Shown: positions 1-12,469 of the stretch, piece after piece
Layout: each line of letters begins with the position of its first letter
Numbering within the stretch: the stretch's first letter is position 1
NCBI GenBank assembly: GCA_013423325.1
Contig: BLJB01000181.1
Coordinates: forward strand, 62,001-126,000
DNA from: Usnea hakonensis
Taxonomy: Eukaryota; Ascomycota; Lecanoromycetes; Lecanorales; Parmeliaceae
Length of the DNA stretch: 64,000 nt
Direction of reading: 5' to 3'
Notes under the pieces: model-generated
Seen by the model: the letters and a program-made list of their open reading frames with translations, nothing else
Database searches by the model: none
Told to the model about the DNA's origin: nothing
Position numbers and translations under genes: made by a program

Positions 1-2132
1 CCATCTACATGTCCACCCCACCCTACTCAAAAACAAGCCCCTCCCCTCACGCAACCCATTAGCATATAGGAGCCATGTTTCTATAACCCCAGTACTTCGT
101 CAGGGCTGGGTTCTGGGGAATGACACGTTTTTGAAGGGTTGTTGTTGTTGTTGTTGCGCGGGGTGCTGGCGCTGAGGGGATGGTGTGGGATATGGGAAGG
201 GGGAAGACCAGTCAGATATGATGTGGTGATGTAGGCCGGTTATAGATAGCATATAGGTGGGTGGGTAGGTGGGTACTTTTGGTTTGAGCAATGGGAATGG
301 GGGCGCGGCAGGTGGGGTTTGAGAGGGATGGGATATGGGATTGAGAAGTATGTAGATGGTTAGTTAGGGCATACCGGGGTCGGGGAGCGAAAGGGCTATG
401 TGAATGTCCAATGGACTTGACGCTGTGGGTTGAGAAGTCTTTGGTTGGGCTTGAGAGGGGAGTATGAAGTTTTTCTTGTTCGCACTAGAAGGCTTGTGCA
501 GGTCCTGAGGGAAGGCACCCATCTTTTCTGTTTTGTTTGGGCACGCCTTTCTATTTCGTGGTGCCAGGAACACGTTGGCTCTTCCTGGCACGAGGGATTG
601 GGAACGGAATCAAAGTTACACGTGATTAAAGAATCTAATGCTTTTGGCTATTGTCATCATGTATTCGCAACGGGCCTGAGCTGTGAGAATAGTTTAGGAT
701 GCATGACCTTTGCTAAAGTGAAGCGGAGTGGGGATGCTCTTGATTGAAAGACTCGTGTTCGAACCGGTCATGGATAATGCGGTTTGGAGCACCAGTCCCT
801 TTGATGGCAAGATCAATCGCTATCTCGATTTTGCAGCGACATGCTATGGGCTGCTGTTCTTTTGGGTTGACGCTATAGGTTTGCCTCGTCGCCCTCAACA
901 ATACATATTTTCGCAAGTCTAGCAAATGGTAGGCGACTATGTGGTTTTTCCTATGTCACTCATGCCGGCACCTGGAAGCTTGACAAGATCTCCTGATGAT
1001 TCCGTAGCTTTGGAACGTTTATCGAGATGCGCAGGATCACAAGCCTTGATAGGATTCCGAATTCTGCAGCTTACATTTTGTCGCTACCTGCATCAGTAAC
1101 ATTAGTCTCATCAAACCACCCTTGTTCAGGTCACCGATCGACTCTTGCAGCCTCTGGATCTTTTTGCGGGAGGAGCAGGTCGTTCTTAAATCATGTTGAT
1201 ATTGGCGGTTGCGCACGCGTATGCACGACATTTCTTTTCTTAGCGGGTTGTTTATGCAGGGGAGATGTCCAGCATCGCACGGACCAGGTGGCTTTGGACA
1301 TGTTTTACCGAGTATGTTGTACCTATACTACTCTAGAGCTGTAGAGTAGGCTACTCTTTACTCATCCCTGTAAGAACCCTGGCTCGTGTGCACAATATCC
1401 CGAGATTGCAAAAAGCTAAGGTGTATGGAGTAGTAGATCAGTCAAATAATTAATATTAGTTCCTTAATCTCACTGTCGTTGTAACCTTAGAGTAGTCTAA
1501 TTACCTTTTAGTTTTGGGTAACAGAACCCTAGAGCGAATAATACGTATAAGGCTGACTCTTCTTCTAAGATCTAAGGTAACCGAATGGCTTCTTCTCCGC
1601 CCCCACTCTAAAGACTAGCGCCAATCTCTATCTGCGAGAAGCTTAACGGAGGCGAATCTCATCTCGAATGCTCTAACATGAGTAGTGATCTCATCATTTG
1701 CCATCGCCTTCCTCTTCTCATTATTGTGTCTCTCAATATGTACTCTACAGACACTCCCATGTCTACTCTACTCTACTGTCAGTGCCAATGTCATCATCCA
1801 TCTTCTATCTCATCAATATGTCACTTCTACTCTGCCTCCGGTCTTGTTTGAGCTAGAGTCATGAGACAATCCTTCCCTTGAACCTTTCCTCCGTCTTATG
1901 CAGTTTCGCAACATTGCCCTTTCTTAGACTTCTCCCATTACTTACTATAAAAATATTATGCTATATTGACCTATCAAATCATTGCACTGGCCACCCTATT
2001 CCCTGTCCGTCTCATTTCCCCCCCAATGTTCCATTGCTCCCATTACCATTTTGGTGGCTGCGAATCTTAAACGATTTGCCTTTTCTATGCCGTGAAAACA
2101 AGCCTCCCGACTCGACTTGCTCCCCTACGTAA
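1..2132. other. Gene-free 5' part of window, upstream of the RGS-LOV gene
   Basis: No convincing gene is visible. Open frames here are short, of odd composition and match nothing I recognise. A short GTT microsatellite lies near 138-156. The stretch about 1330-1830 is rich in short ACTCTA/AGAGTA-type words. The last several hundred bases are pyrimidine-rich and are probably promoter and 5' leader of the photoreceptor gene that starts at 2133. Confidence 0.5.
138..156. repeat. (GTT)n microsatellite
   Basis: Six or so perfect GTT units in intergenic sequence. Confidence 0.8.
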
Positions 2133-4631
2133 ATGCCCTCTGCCGACGACGCCCTTGATTTCTACGACTCTCTTTTAATAATTGACCGCATCTGTCCCTT
2201 CGCCGTCGAAAATCTACCCATCATGTCACGCAGAGTATTCGACGTCGGTCTTGACATGGGACGCATACGAAACGGCCTCAAGCACAACAAAGACGGCAAA
2301 CGCAGCAAAAGTATAGTGTCCAACTCTACCAAAGACGATACCGCCGTACCAGATACCACCCTGTCCGATGAAAACAACACGCTGGTACCTCGGTCCAAGA
2401 AGAGCAATCCCAATCTTGGTTCGATGAGGCACAAGCATGAACACACTCTAAGCAGCGACGAGCCTATCGTCCTGCCTTCAGCAACTTCACCGCCAGGGAT
2501 GAACAACGACTTCCCACTTCCACCTTCAAAGCGTCCTTCTCCAGAAAATGACCGCCTCAACGTGAATGGCGAACGCTCTTCACATTCATCCCAACGTTTT
2601 CCTTCAGGCGCACCCAACGGAAGCCCAGAAAATGCGCCCAAATTAGAAAGGAGAACATCTAGTGACAACGCCCAGAACTTCGATCTCAAACCGCCTCCTC
2701 CAAATTCCAAGGTCAAAAACGTTGACACACTGTCCGAACAGCTCTTCTCCGGCGACCATCTGCGCGTCATACTCAAGGACCCTTCCTTCTTCCTCCGATT
2801 CACTGCCTTTCTTAATCGTTATCGGCCACAAGCCGCGCCGATACTCGTACGCTACCTTGAGGCACAAAAGGCTATGAAAGCTGTGGAATACGCAAATGCT
2901 TTGGCCGAGACGATAAGACCAACACCGGGAGAAAGTTCGGGTCCTTGCCCCGCGGCGTCTGTGGATCCAAGATTCGAGGCGACGTCGACGAGGTCTTTCG
3001 AATCCTTGGTCAATGAAGCCCTACCAGCGTACATCACGAATTGTCTAACAAAAGTGGTGACTGAAAGCATGGTCAGAGAAATCACCGGACAAGGAATGCC
3101 TGTCATGCGCGAGCTTGTCGGAGGTCTGGCGGAAGTCTTCTGCTTGGCGGACCCAAGCATCAAGGATTGCCCCATCGTCTATGCCAGCGAAGAGTTCTAC
3201 CGTACGTCACGATACTCGCGAGATGACGTCCTAGGCAGGAATTGCCGTTTCTTGCAAGGTCCCAAGACGAACCGAACAACCATCGCCAGGATTCGCACGG
3301 CAATACGCGCTGGACAAGAGTCCTGCGAAACGGTTCTCAATTACAGACGAGACGGATCACCGTTCATGAATCTGCTTCTCACGGCCCCTCTTTATGACAA
3401 CCGAGGCTCAGTCCGCTACTTCATCGGCGCCCAAGTAGATGTCTCCGGCTTGATCGAAGACGGCCGCGGCCTCGACTCTTTCGCACAATATCTCACAGAT
3501 AGCAGGCCAAATCGAAACCGAGACAGCGACCAGTCCACAGACAATGTCTCCCAAAAACACCTCAAAACCCTCCGCGAATTCGGCCAAATGCTGTCCTTGG
3601 ACGAATCGTCCGTCTTTCAGCACCACTCCCGCGCGAGCTCGGTGCAAGACAATGCTTCAACCATCAGCTATAGAAACAACAGCCGTCAGGAACCAGGTCT
3701 GAGGCGTACGCGCAGAGTCCTTGGCAGCGAAGACGATGAAGAAGACGGGAAGGAGAAGAACGCGTGGGCCCTCTCTTCCATCGGGCCGTCCGGGAAGCTA
3801 CCCGGTGTTTATCAAAACGTACCGATCCCCTGACCCCTGCTCTCCGTGCCAATTTCCCCCTTCCTTCACCCCAGTCTAACAGCACATGAACAGTACCTCC
3901 TCGTCCGGCCCTCCCCCTCCTTGCGCATCATCTTCGTCTCCCCAGCCCTCCGCATCCCCGGCCTCCTCCAATCCCCCTTCCTCTCCCGTATCGGGGGTCC
4001 TTCACATGTCCGCGAAGGTCTTCTCGACGCTTTCGAGTCCGGTTCCGCCGTCACCGCAAAAGTAACATGGCTACCGCACGGTCTGGAGAACGGCGACACG
4101 TCAAACGGCGACTCCAGACCGAGTAGCAGAAGAGGAGGGCCACCAGATACAGGCGCACGCGCGAGATACATTTCGTGCACGCCGCTGCTGGGAAGCGATG
4201 ATCAAGTCGGCGTTTGGATGGTTGTGATGGTGGAGAACGAGCCCGTCACCGGCTCACTCGCTTCCCGCCACGCCGCGCTCAACAGATTTAATAACAATAA
4301 CAACGAAATACCTCCCACACCCTCCGAGTATCAGCGCGAAATGAACATCGGTAGCGACACCGACGAAGGCGGTGGCGCAAGGGGGACATTCGACAGCCAA
4401 AGAGGGCAATTCGAAAGAAGCGCGAGCGGGCAGATAAGGGAAGAGAGGAGGGGGAAAATCGGCAGCGAGGGCGGAAGGCTGTACGCGGATTTTATGAAGA
4501 ATGGGGGCGGACGAAAGCTGAGCCCCGACGGCGTGGCTGAGGAACACGGAGTCGGTAATGGCATCGGGAACGGGCAACTGAATGGGTATGTCAACGGAGA
4601 GGGAAGGGTCGAGGAAGTGAGGAGTCCATGA
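2133..4631 (+). CDS. RGS-LOV blue-light photoreceptor (BcLOV4-type)
   Basis: Two exons, 2133-3818 and 3894-4631, joined across a 75-nt GT-AG intron (phase 0), give about 807 residues. Residues about 200-320 resemble an RGS-like helical domain. Residues about 325-445 form a LOV/PAS domain with the canonical flavin-adduct motif GRNCRFLQ; the reactive cysteine is about residue 371. The second exon opens with YLLVRPSPSLRI, a block I recall as conserved after LOV in fungal RGS-LOV proteins, followed by a low-complexity tail. Family knowledge: RGS-LOV proteins such as Botrytis BcLOV4 bind flavin and move to anionic membrane lipids in blue light. The start is the first ATG after an in-frame stop (taa directly upstream); an internal Met at 2223 is an alternative. 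With the adduct cysteine intact, a working photoreceptor is expected. Confidence 0.88.
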
Positions 4632-6387
4632 TCTTGGTCTTTTCTGGTTATGCTCTTGGAAAGACAAACAGGGCTGTGGTTGGAATAGGAGTCATGTAGG
4701 ATACCGGCTCTGTACACAGAAAGGCTGTGCTGCGAGACTGCACCTACATGGTTGCTCGGGCACGGATTGAATGAGGTGTTGAATTAAGCCCTTCGACTCG
4801 GTAGGACTGGGGTGCATCGACTTGAGTGCGATGGGATGATGTGCATCACAAAGCAACTGGCTTCAGCAATGTGGCCTCGCGAGGACTGGGGTATAGCTCG
4901 CATCTGTATATGTAGAGTGATAGCATGGCGCCTGTATATATCTCCTTCGACATCGACGCTCTTCTCTCTACCTACTCAAAGCATTAGTTTGGCTCCACGT
5001 GAGGGGATAGATATATCCATCAGGAAGAGCCTGTTTGTCTGTTTGGCATTTAATTCATGGTAGGTACGATTCCTAATGGCACTGATCCTATGGTGGAGTG
5101 GTTATTTGTTCTTCTTTGAGCCGTTCGAGGGATTTTTAGAATTCCCAATTAGCAGAGTTGCTATACCTGCTCCTCTTTTTTATTCTTCAACTCCATTCAT
5201 ACCTTTTTTCTGCACGGACACCAAAGTGCTTGGAAGTCTTTACAGCAGCGGTTTTTGCAAATGGGTGTGGCCGAGGGAGCACTTGTGATGATACCGGTCC
5301 GATAGGGTTTTTGGAAAACATAGCTTCACTATCGTCGACAAGGAAGACGAGTGTGGGCGCGGCCTAGAGACGTCGTAGCGAAACCGGCCCGACAGATCCT
5401 ACGCACCTGTTGTTGTCCCTGGTCAATCCCCCGAAACGGATTGCGGCGCTCTGGTGGACTGGTTGGGAAAGACGGCGTTTTACTAGAGTAAGCGAAGTGT
5501 TCCCGGATGTTGGTATGTGCAAGGAAAAGGACAGAAGCAAACGGGACGGGCTGAGGGGCTGAGGGCATAGAGTAGTTGAAGGATTCGAAGGGGCTGGCGG
5601 TTAGTATGAAGCCTTGCCTTTTGAGAGAAAGAGTGTGTCAAAAGGTGTCTCCGTAGCGGGTGGCTCCAGGAGGTGGCTTCACATTCAGCTCTTTGGAGCG
5701 GGGTCGAAACGGCGCGACCCCATGTCATCAATCTTTGTCAATGTCAAGCTCCTCCTATAACAAGAATATCTGAGATGGTTGTGGGTTTCGTGGATTGCTA
5801 TTGCCTTTGAAAGCAGAGGGCGACGAATGCGTCCAATGACTCAGCGCATTTCCCAACAAGGAAGCTAGATGGATTAGGCACTGGTGAACTTGCCTAGCCA
5901 GCCTTATGATAGGAAGCGAGAGGCACAGACATGGCTACGGAGAAACCTCCGTAGATAAGAGTCCTAGCCTGCTGGCGTGCATATGCGGGTTTCGGTCAGA
6001 ATATAGAAGAAGCTGAAGAGTGGTGCAAGATGATCCCGGTGGGTATGAATGTGAGACAGTAAAAGCATAACCCAGGTACCTTATCTTTTTGTGCGACGCA
6101 CCTAATCCCAATCTCAAATCCAAAAACCCCAGTTCCCAAGCGCCACAATATATGCAGCATTACGTATTTAACCTTTTGTTTCCAGGTGTCGCGTTTGTGT
6201 TTGCCCCTTTCGCCAATAATCATGCGACCCTGAGTATTACATTTCCAATGTCCTTTTCTGTATTTGATTTTTTCCCCTGTACAAACCCTCCATCAATGCA
6301 CCATGTGTTCCATGAATGACAGGATTTGCGACGCATTATGAAGCATCGCAGATACACATGTCTCGCGCCGCTTGCTTTCCAACGTCG
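4632..6387. other. Intergenic region, no gene recognised
   Basis: About 1.75 kb between the 3' ends of the RGS-LOV gene (+) and the gluconokinase gene (-). Only short incoherent open frames occur. It should hold both transcript terminators, but I see no distinctive element. Confidence 0.5.
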
Positions 6388-7276
6388 TCATTGGTCGTCG
6401 ACCAAAACTTCCCTGATAGTTTTGACCGCTTCTTGCTGGACCTGTGTAAGGCTGGCGCCACAATCGACTTCCAGCACATCTCTTCCTTGCTCTGTAGCAT
6501 CAGGCTCTTCCAGTGCCTCCATTTGTGATCGAACCATCGCGCTCTTCATGTAGTGGTCTTTCCTATCCGTCACTCGTGCCAGCAGCACGTCAGCGTCGGC
6601 TCTCAAATATATAAAATGCACCATCACATCGTGGTCATTGTAAGCAGCGATCCGTATCACGTCCCGGTACTTGCGCTTCAGCGCAGAGCAGGTGACGACA
6701 ACACCGTCATGACGTTTGGTAGCTGAGGTTTTCGAGGGAGAGAGACGAGCTACAGCAGCTTCTCGTAGGGCAATAAGCCAGTCCCATCGATCATTATCGG
6801 TGAGGGCGGTTCCTTGTGACATTTTTTGCTTATTGGAGTCAGAATGATACTGGCCATGAATCTTGTCAGCGGGGACGCAGGGTCACATGCTGGAGTGTCG
6901 TAGGATGCGTAGCCCTACTCACATCGTCTCCTTCAATGTATGGTATGGATAGCTCCTTCGCAACGTGTTGAGCTACGGTGCTCTTGCCACATCCTGCTGG
7001 GCCCGTGATGATCCACATGTGGCGGTGGTGGTGGGAAGCCAAGGCGGCATGAATCTGCTTGACAGAGCCTTTGGGTGCATAGTCCATCGGTGAAGATGGC
7101 ATGGGGAGGGTATGCCCTCCAGTGAGACTGAGCATAGTAGTCATGACGAATTTGTTGTCAATGACTGGGAAAGAAAGACGTTTGCTGTCGGGAAGACGGA
7201 ATGGAGAAGTGGAAACAAGCGAAAGGCAGGAGTGTGTAAGAGGAAATGTTGGGTTCCATGCCGCTGTGGACGTCAC
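6388..7276 (-). CDS. Gluconokinase (GntK-type), ATP:D-gluconate 6-phosphotransferase
   Basis: Two exons on the minus strand, 7276-6923 and 6861-6388, separated by a 61-nt intron, give up to 275 residues. The N-terminal exon carries a P-loop, GPAGCGKST. The join reads GDDIHGQYHSDSNKQKMSQG followed by LTDNDRW, the gluconate-kinase signature (GDxxH...N..KM..G.PLxDxDRxPWL). Downstream CSALKRKYRD and the FIYL strand also fit the family. The enzyme phosphorylates gluconate to 6-phosphogluconate, feeding the pentose-phosphate pathway. The first 44 residues are not typical of the family, so the true start may be the Met at 7144 (about 231 residues). Assignment is firm; the start is not. Confidence 0.85.
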
Positions 7277-9693
7277 AGAAGGGCGGCGGAGGAGTTGTAT
7301 AAGTAGGAGAAGAAATAAAAATAAAAATTATAGGTAATACGTAACGGACATGTAAGATTGATTATGTTCGGGTAATATTTGGCACTCGTGCAGGCAAGAT
7401 CCGTGATGGGAGTCTTCTAGAGCACAGTGAGCACTGTACGAATTGATTGAGAGAAATTAATAATTGTGGAGCAAGACAAGCCAATTGCTTATGACCCCAC
7501 ACTAAGAAAAAAAAGAAAGGGAAAGAGGAAAAGAGGGAATGAGGGAAATAGTGAAAAAGAAGGTATCGGACAGAAATCAAAGTTCCTATTCTTTCCACTT
7601 AAAAGTACCTACTTGCCTTAGTATGACCTTTATGATGCCTTACCTTAGCGAGTATAGTACCCGTCAATCCTGACGTTCGTCTTGTTTTATTTTAGTATTA
7701 TTATTGTTTTATTCCTAGTAGCATTAGGCAAAGAGAAATGAGGCCTTAGCCTTGGCACTGAGGCTGAGGTTCTGACGTGGTCCATGGATTCGTTGATGTA
7801 TGGAGAACTAGAGATCTCGAACGATGAGATATGGGGTAACTTAGCACTTCGAAGTTTAGCTCGAGCCTTACAGAGATGGTACCTGATGGAGTATAAACGT
7901 CTCGAGCCTGCAGGGTGCAGACTTGCAGTTGGAAATAGTGTGATGGCTTGGGAGGCTTGAAAACTTGCCGGCTTGTTGAATGTTGAACGTTGCACGTTGC
8001 GTGCATCTCCTTTGCACCAATGGCAATGACACAGGTAAGCGGCAGATCAGCGCACTTTGGCTACGGGAAAGGAGAGCCAACCAAGCTTTAAAGCCAGCAT
8101 CAACAATACAGTATAGCTATCACACCCTCTGTCAAGGAATGCCCATGCATGGCACATGTTCGGCCCGTCAAACCCTAGGCCCAACCGCAGCTTCGCAGCA
8201 CGTCTGACAAGAGAAGGAATTTTGTTTCGCATGAATGTTGCAGTATCGGAGAGTGGGAAGGATCGGATCATTAGTGATGAGAGGCTAAGAGCAACAAATT
8301 AGGGGCGAAGCCCAACGTGCATGCAGGTCTTAGGCAAGCATTCATGTTAACCAATCATTACCATTATTATTATTAGCCATGAAATTGATGAGAACGTTGA
8401 ACCGATACTCGCCGAAGTCTGATACCATTTTTTGATACTTTTCGATACTGATAGCGGCTTGTTGGGCTAAGACGTACTTTAAATTTCTTCCAATTTTTTT
8501 TTTTCACGAGTTGAATTTTAATGCGAGTGTTTTACGCCGCTCGGAACTTTTATCCAACAAGACTCTAACTTTGAGCTTTGACCCTCTTCGCCAGACTATG
8601 AAAGGTTTTCCTCCTAGCGTGGTTAGCGTGGGGGTATCAATCTAAATAAGGTACCTGAAGTACCTAGGTAATCTCTACATTCTATATTACAAACTACAGT
8701 AATAGTAATACAAGACCATTCCAGTACTGCTGGAATACTTCCACTGACTCTGGTGCTGCCAATTCTAAATAACGCCAGGTATTCCTGCTTGCAGCCATGC
8801 ATCGAGGGCGGCACACAGGCATCCAATCTCTCATCCCTCGTCCGACGCTCCCAGGCCGCCATGGTAAGACATGGCGTTCTAGAAGAAGCCCCAATGCCAT
8901 TTTGAAGAGTAACCCAAAAAAATATTATCGTCGATCATTTCCACGTGGAGGCAGGGGAAGCCATCCGGACCTGCATGTCAAGTCTTTCCTCATCTGGTAA
9001 GCCGTTCGCTTGTTCGAAGAATCGTGTGGATTATGGCTTTCTTCTCCCCCAGTCTTCGTGTAGATCGGCGTGGCATTCTGCACTTCAGCTCCGAGCCTCA
9101 CAGAATCACAGTCCGTCCTGACTAACCGTAGATATCGGCCTGCTACCCGCATAGAGTTGCGGGATACGGACTAAGGTAGGATCTTTTGGATGCATAGGGT
9201 TCGTCGATTGGGAAGAGGACTGGCCCGCCTTTGAAGTGAACCTCTAGCAAGCGCCTGGTGAGATCAATAGACCAAATTTCTTCGGACCTGAGAGTTCGTG
9301 TCTGATTGGGGAAGAATAGTTCCTTTCCTAGCGTGATGACATTCCACGGCTCCACCAAATTGATGAGAGACATTGGTGGTATATCTCATCAATCAAGCCA
9401 GCTGACAACCTAACACTGCATCGACTGTGAGATTGGTGGCAATCCGCAGTTGTCTAACGAGAATGCTATTAGCTTTACCAGATGCTTGAGTGATAGGGAA
9501 ATGCAAATACCTTTAGCAGTCTAAGATGATCCGCATGGAGTGTCTTTGAGGGCGGAAAGTTCCGCATGGTCATGCTAGCAGCAAAAGAGCAAAAATACTA
9601 GCCCTAATTCCATTGTAGCAACAATCCTCGAGTACCGTGTAATTGATAGAATCCAAACAAGGCGGCTCCAACGTTCAATTGAAGCCAGCAGCC
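7277..9693. other. Large intergenic region between gluconokinase and VPS26 (divergent)
   Basis: About 2.4 kb with no recognisable gene. Contains an AT-rich patch near 8340-8530 and a GGTACCTGAAGTACCTAGGT-like word near 8650, one of many related short words in the window. Both flanking promoters should lie here. Confidence 0.45.
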
Positions 9694-10887
9694 ATGTCAT
9701 ATTTCTTCTCCACGCCTGTCGATATAGACATAGTCCTCGAGGATAACGACGAAAGGACCATGATCGACATGAAGCTCGACAAGGGCAGGCGAGAAAAGGC
9801 CCCATTATACATGGATGGAGAGTCCGTGAAGGGAGGCGTCACTATACGACCGAAAGATGGGAAGAGGCTGGAACACACAGGCATCAAGGTCCAATTTATC
9901 GGCACAATCGGTACACCGCCACAGGCCGGCACGATGCAAAATCAATGCTGACCGACTGGATCATAGAGATGTTCTTCGACAGAGGCAATCACTACGAATT
10001 TCTCTCCCTGGGCCAGGAGTTGGCTGCCCCAGGTGATCTCCAACACCCCCAAACCTTCGACTTCAATTTCAAGAACGTGGAAAAGCAGTACGAGTCCTAC
10101 AACGGCATCAACGTCAAACTACGCTACTTCGTACGGGTCACGGTATCGCGGCGGATGGCAGACGTGATACGGGAGAAAGACATATGGGTGTATTCGTACC
10201 GGATCCCGCCTGAGACAAACAGCTCCATCAAGATGGACGTGGGGATTGAGGACTGCCTACATATTGAATTCGAGTACTCGAAGTCGAAATACCATTTAAA
10301 GGATGTGATTGTGGGCAGGATATACTTTTTGCTGGTGCGGTTAAAGATTAAGCACATGGAGTTGTCGATTATACGGAGAGAGACGACGGGCGTTGCGCCG
10401 AATCAATACAACGAGAGTGAGACCTTGGTCAGATTCGAGGTTCGTGGTGTGTCGATCTAAGCACACAGGATGCTGCTGACGGTCATCTAGATAATGGATG
10501 GCTCCCCGTCAAGAGGTACAGACTGAAGCAAGGCACTAACAGCACATGCTCGTCGCTAACCCAGTGTCACTAGGAGAAACGATCCCCATCCGCCTGTTCC
10601 TAGGCGGTTTCGATCTCACCCCCACTTTCCGCGAAGTCAATAAGAAATACTCCACCCGATACTACCTGAGTCTCGTCCTCATTGACGAAGGTCCGTTATC
10701 CCCGTTCAATCTCTCTCATCCTCGAGAATGACTATATAATGTTCATATTACTGATTTTGCAATAGATGCCCGTCGCTACTTTAAGCAATCAGAAATCGTG
10801 CTTTACCGGCAAGCGCCCGAAGTTGCGGCTGCACAATTACACCAAGCACAGTCGCAACCTCAGCAGATCACTGGAGCGGCTGGATGA
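9694..10887 (+). CDS. VPS26: Retromer cargo-selective subunit Vps26 (Pep8)
   Basis: Five exons: 9694-9910, 9967-10439, 10491-10515, 10574-10690 and 10766-10887, giving 317 residues. Introns are 51-75 nt and all phases agree. The protein starts MSYFFSTPVDIDIVLE and continues through KHMELSIIRRETTG and RLFLGGFDLTPTFR, the near-invariant arrestin-fold core of Vps26. The third exon is only 25 nt (residues IMDGSPSRG at its join). Vps26 pairs with Vps35 and Vps29 in retromer and returns vacuolar sorting receptors from endosomes to the Golgi. The start matches the conserved N-terminus of the family. Very confident. Confidence 0.95.
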
Positions 10888-11275
10888 ATGACGTCCATTA
10901 CCATTCTACCCAGGTAGAAAACTATATTTGGGATATAGCGCGGCGTTGAGAGTGTCTGCATATAACGCAGGTGTCCGTGCCGGCACTGGCATCTTGGGCT
11001 TGAAGTTATGGACGAAGGAGAAATGAAGGGGGCATTCCAGTACGCACAACTAAAGCTGGCCATGACCGCAGACATGTCTTTACTTGCTTTGGGATCACGC
11101 AACCCGACACGGGGCTCCAACGAACATAATCCTAGAGCTAATTGCTTAAACTAGCTGTGCCTAAGGTACCCAGCATCCTTCGCCCAAGTCTCCTTTGCCC
11201 CAACGACTCATGCCAAATCATCTCCCAACCATGCAAAGGCGGTCAATGCACTGCAACAAGTCCCCCATCACACCC
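10888..11275. other. Intergenic, convergent 3' ends of VPS26 and CON-6-like gene
   Basis: About 390 bp, no coding signal seen. Confidence 0.5.
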
Positions 11276-11599
11276 TTATTCCCCTTTGTCATTATTCTTC
11301 ATGAACGCATCCTCACCCCCCAACTTCTCGAACATTTCTTTGGCATACTCCTTTGTGCTGGGCTTGCTGTTGGGGTTGGACATGGTCGCCTAGGTACACA
11401 CCTACAATCAGCTCTGAACCCCACACGTCGCTATTTCTGGCATGAAGCTATATAATCCGAGAAAACTCACCTTGTACCCGCTCGCTTTGTTCGAAATATC
11501 CTCCACGTTGCCGTGGATATCGTCCATCGGTTTGGACATTGTGGGGATGTTTTCCTTGGCCGTACCGGCGGCGGTGGAGTCGTGGATTTGGTCTGCCAT
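11276..11599 (-). CDS. Small CON-6-like (conidiation protein 6 family) protein
   Basis: Two exons, 11599-11471 and 11389-11276, joined over an 81-nt intron, encode 80 residues. The stretch across the join, SGYKATMSNPNSKPSTKEYA followed by KEMFEKLGG, resembles the CON-6 repeat (GxKAtlsNPNvSeeaKxxAkexL). Only one such repeat is present. CON-6 proteins are small, abundant, hydrophilic proteins induced during conidiation in Neurospora and other moulds; their biochemical role is not settled. No signal peptide or membrane segment is seen. The family call rests on this short repeat. Confidence 0.62.
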
Positions 11600-11990
11600 T
11601 TCTTTTTTATGTTTTGTTCGGTTGGTGGAGAGCTTGAGCGTTAGGGATTCTCGGTTGTGGTTGGAAGGTCGTGCAGTGATAACAATGACGTTTATGTAGA
11701 TGGGCAGGCTACCGACCTAACTATATACTTTACCACAGGGACTAGGTGGGCTCGGAAATGACGTAAATGAATGCAAGAACGAGCCGTGTTGCCGTTGTAC
11801 ATGAGGTCAGAATACTTTTACTTGCTCGTGGTACGTTACATAAGAGGGGTAGGAAAAAAAGGAAAGGTGGGGTCCAACGAGGCGTTTAAAAGTAGTTTTT
11901 TCACTCAAAACAGGATTTTGGGAATCTGGAATGCAGCATGGCCCGTCCCTTTTGCGCACCGGACTCGTTCTTGCTCTGGGGAGAATGGGT

Positions 11991-12027
11991 TGTGTGGGTG
12001 TGGGTGTGGGTGTGGGTGTGTGTGGGC
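11991..12027. repeat. (GGGTGT)n microsatellite
   Basis: Tandem TGTGGG units visible on the plus strand. Confidence 0.8.
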
Positions 12028-12079
12028 GGGGGATCGGCGATGTTTTTGAATACTGTGAGATGAGGGGTTTCAAATAGCA

Positions 12080-12099
12080 TACAGTACAGTACAGTACAG
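12080..12099. repeat. (TACAG)n microsatellite
   Basis: Four tandem TACAG units. Confidence 0.75.
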
Positions 12100-12469
12100 C
12101 TCGTGGAGGCGCTTGAAAAGCAAGCTGTGTACAAGTACTGCCAGGAGGGAGCTCTTGATTTCACACCACAATACATGAGAGAAGCTTTTGGTAGTACTCA
12201 TGATGGCTTCTGCAAGCCTTTGAAGTGTTGTACGTAGAAGATTTTGCTCAGAAAACCCTCCCAGATTCGGCCAGCTGGTCAAAATCCAACATCTGGTTCG
12301 ATTTCTGCCAACTTTTTGTGCGGTTTGGATACGTACATGCTAGAAAATGCATCTCGCTCCATTGGGGCACAGGCTTCTATGTGGCTGCACGGGGAATAAA
12401 TATGCTTTTGAGGAAGTAGGTTGGGCACTTCGATCCAGAATATAGTGCGCAAAATGTGTACCTAGGTTG

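Larger units (their letters stand above)
11600..12469. other. Intergenic region with simple repeats
   Basis: About 870 bp without a gene. Contains a GGGTGT-rich tract (11991-12027) and a TACAG repeat (12080-12099). It is the promoter side of the CON-6-like gene and the 3' side of the E2 gene. Confidence 0.5.

Noticed and set aside
430..747. Plus-strand 105-codon frame near the left end
   Set aside because: No recognisable motif, odd composition, no splice-supported extension.
2162..2803. Minus-strand 213-codon frame
   Set aside because: Antisense shadow of the RGS-LOV first exon, with no family resemblance.
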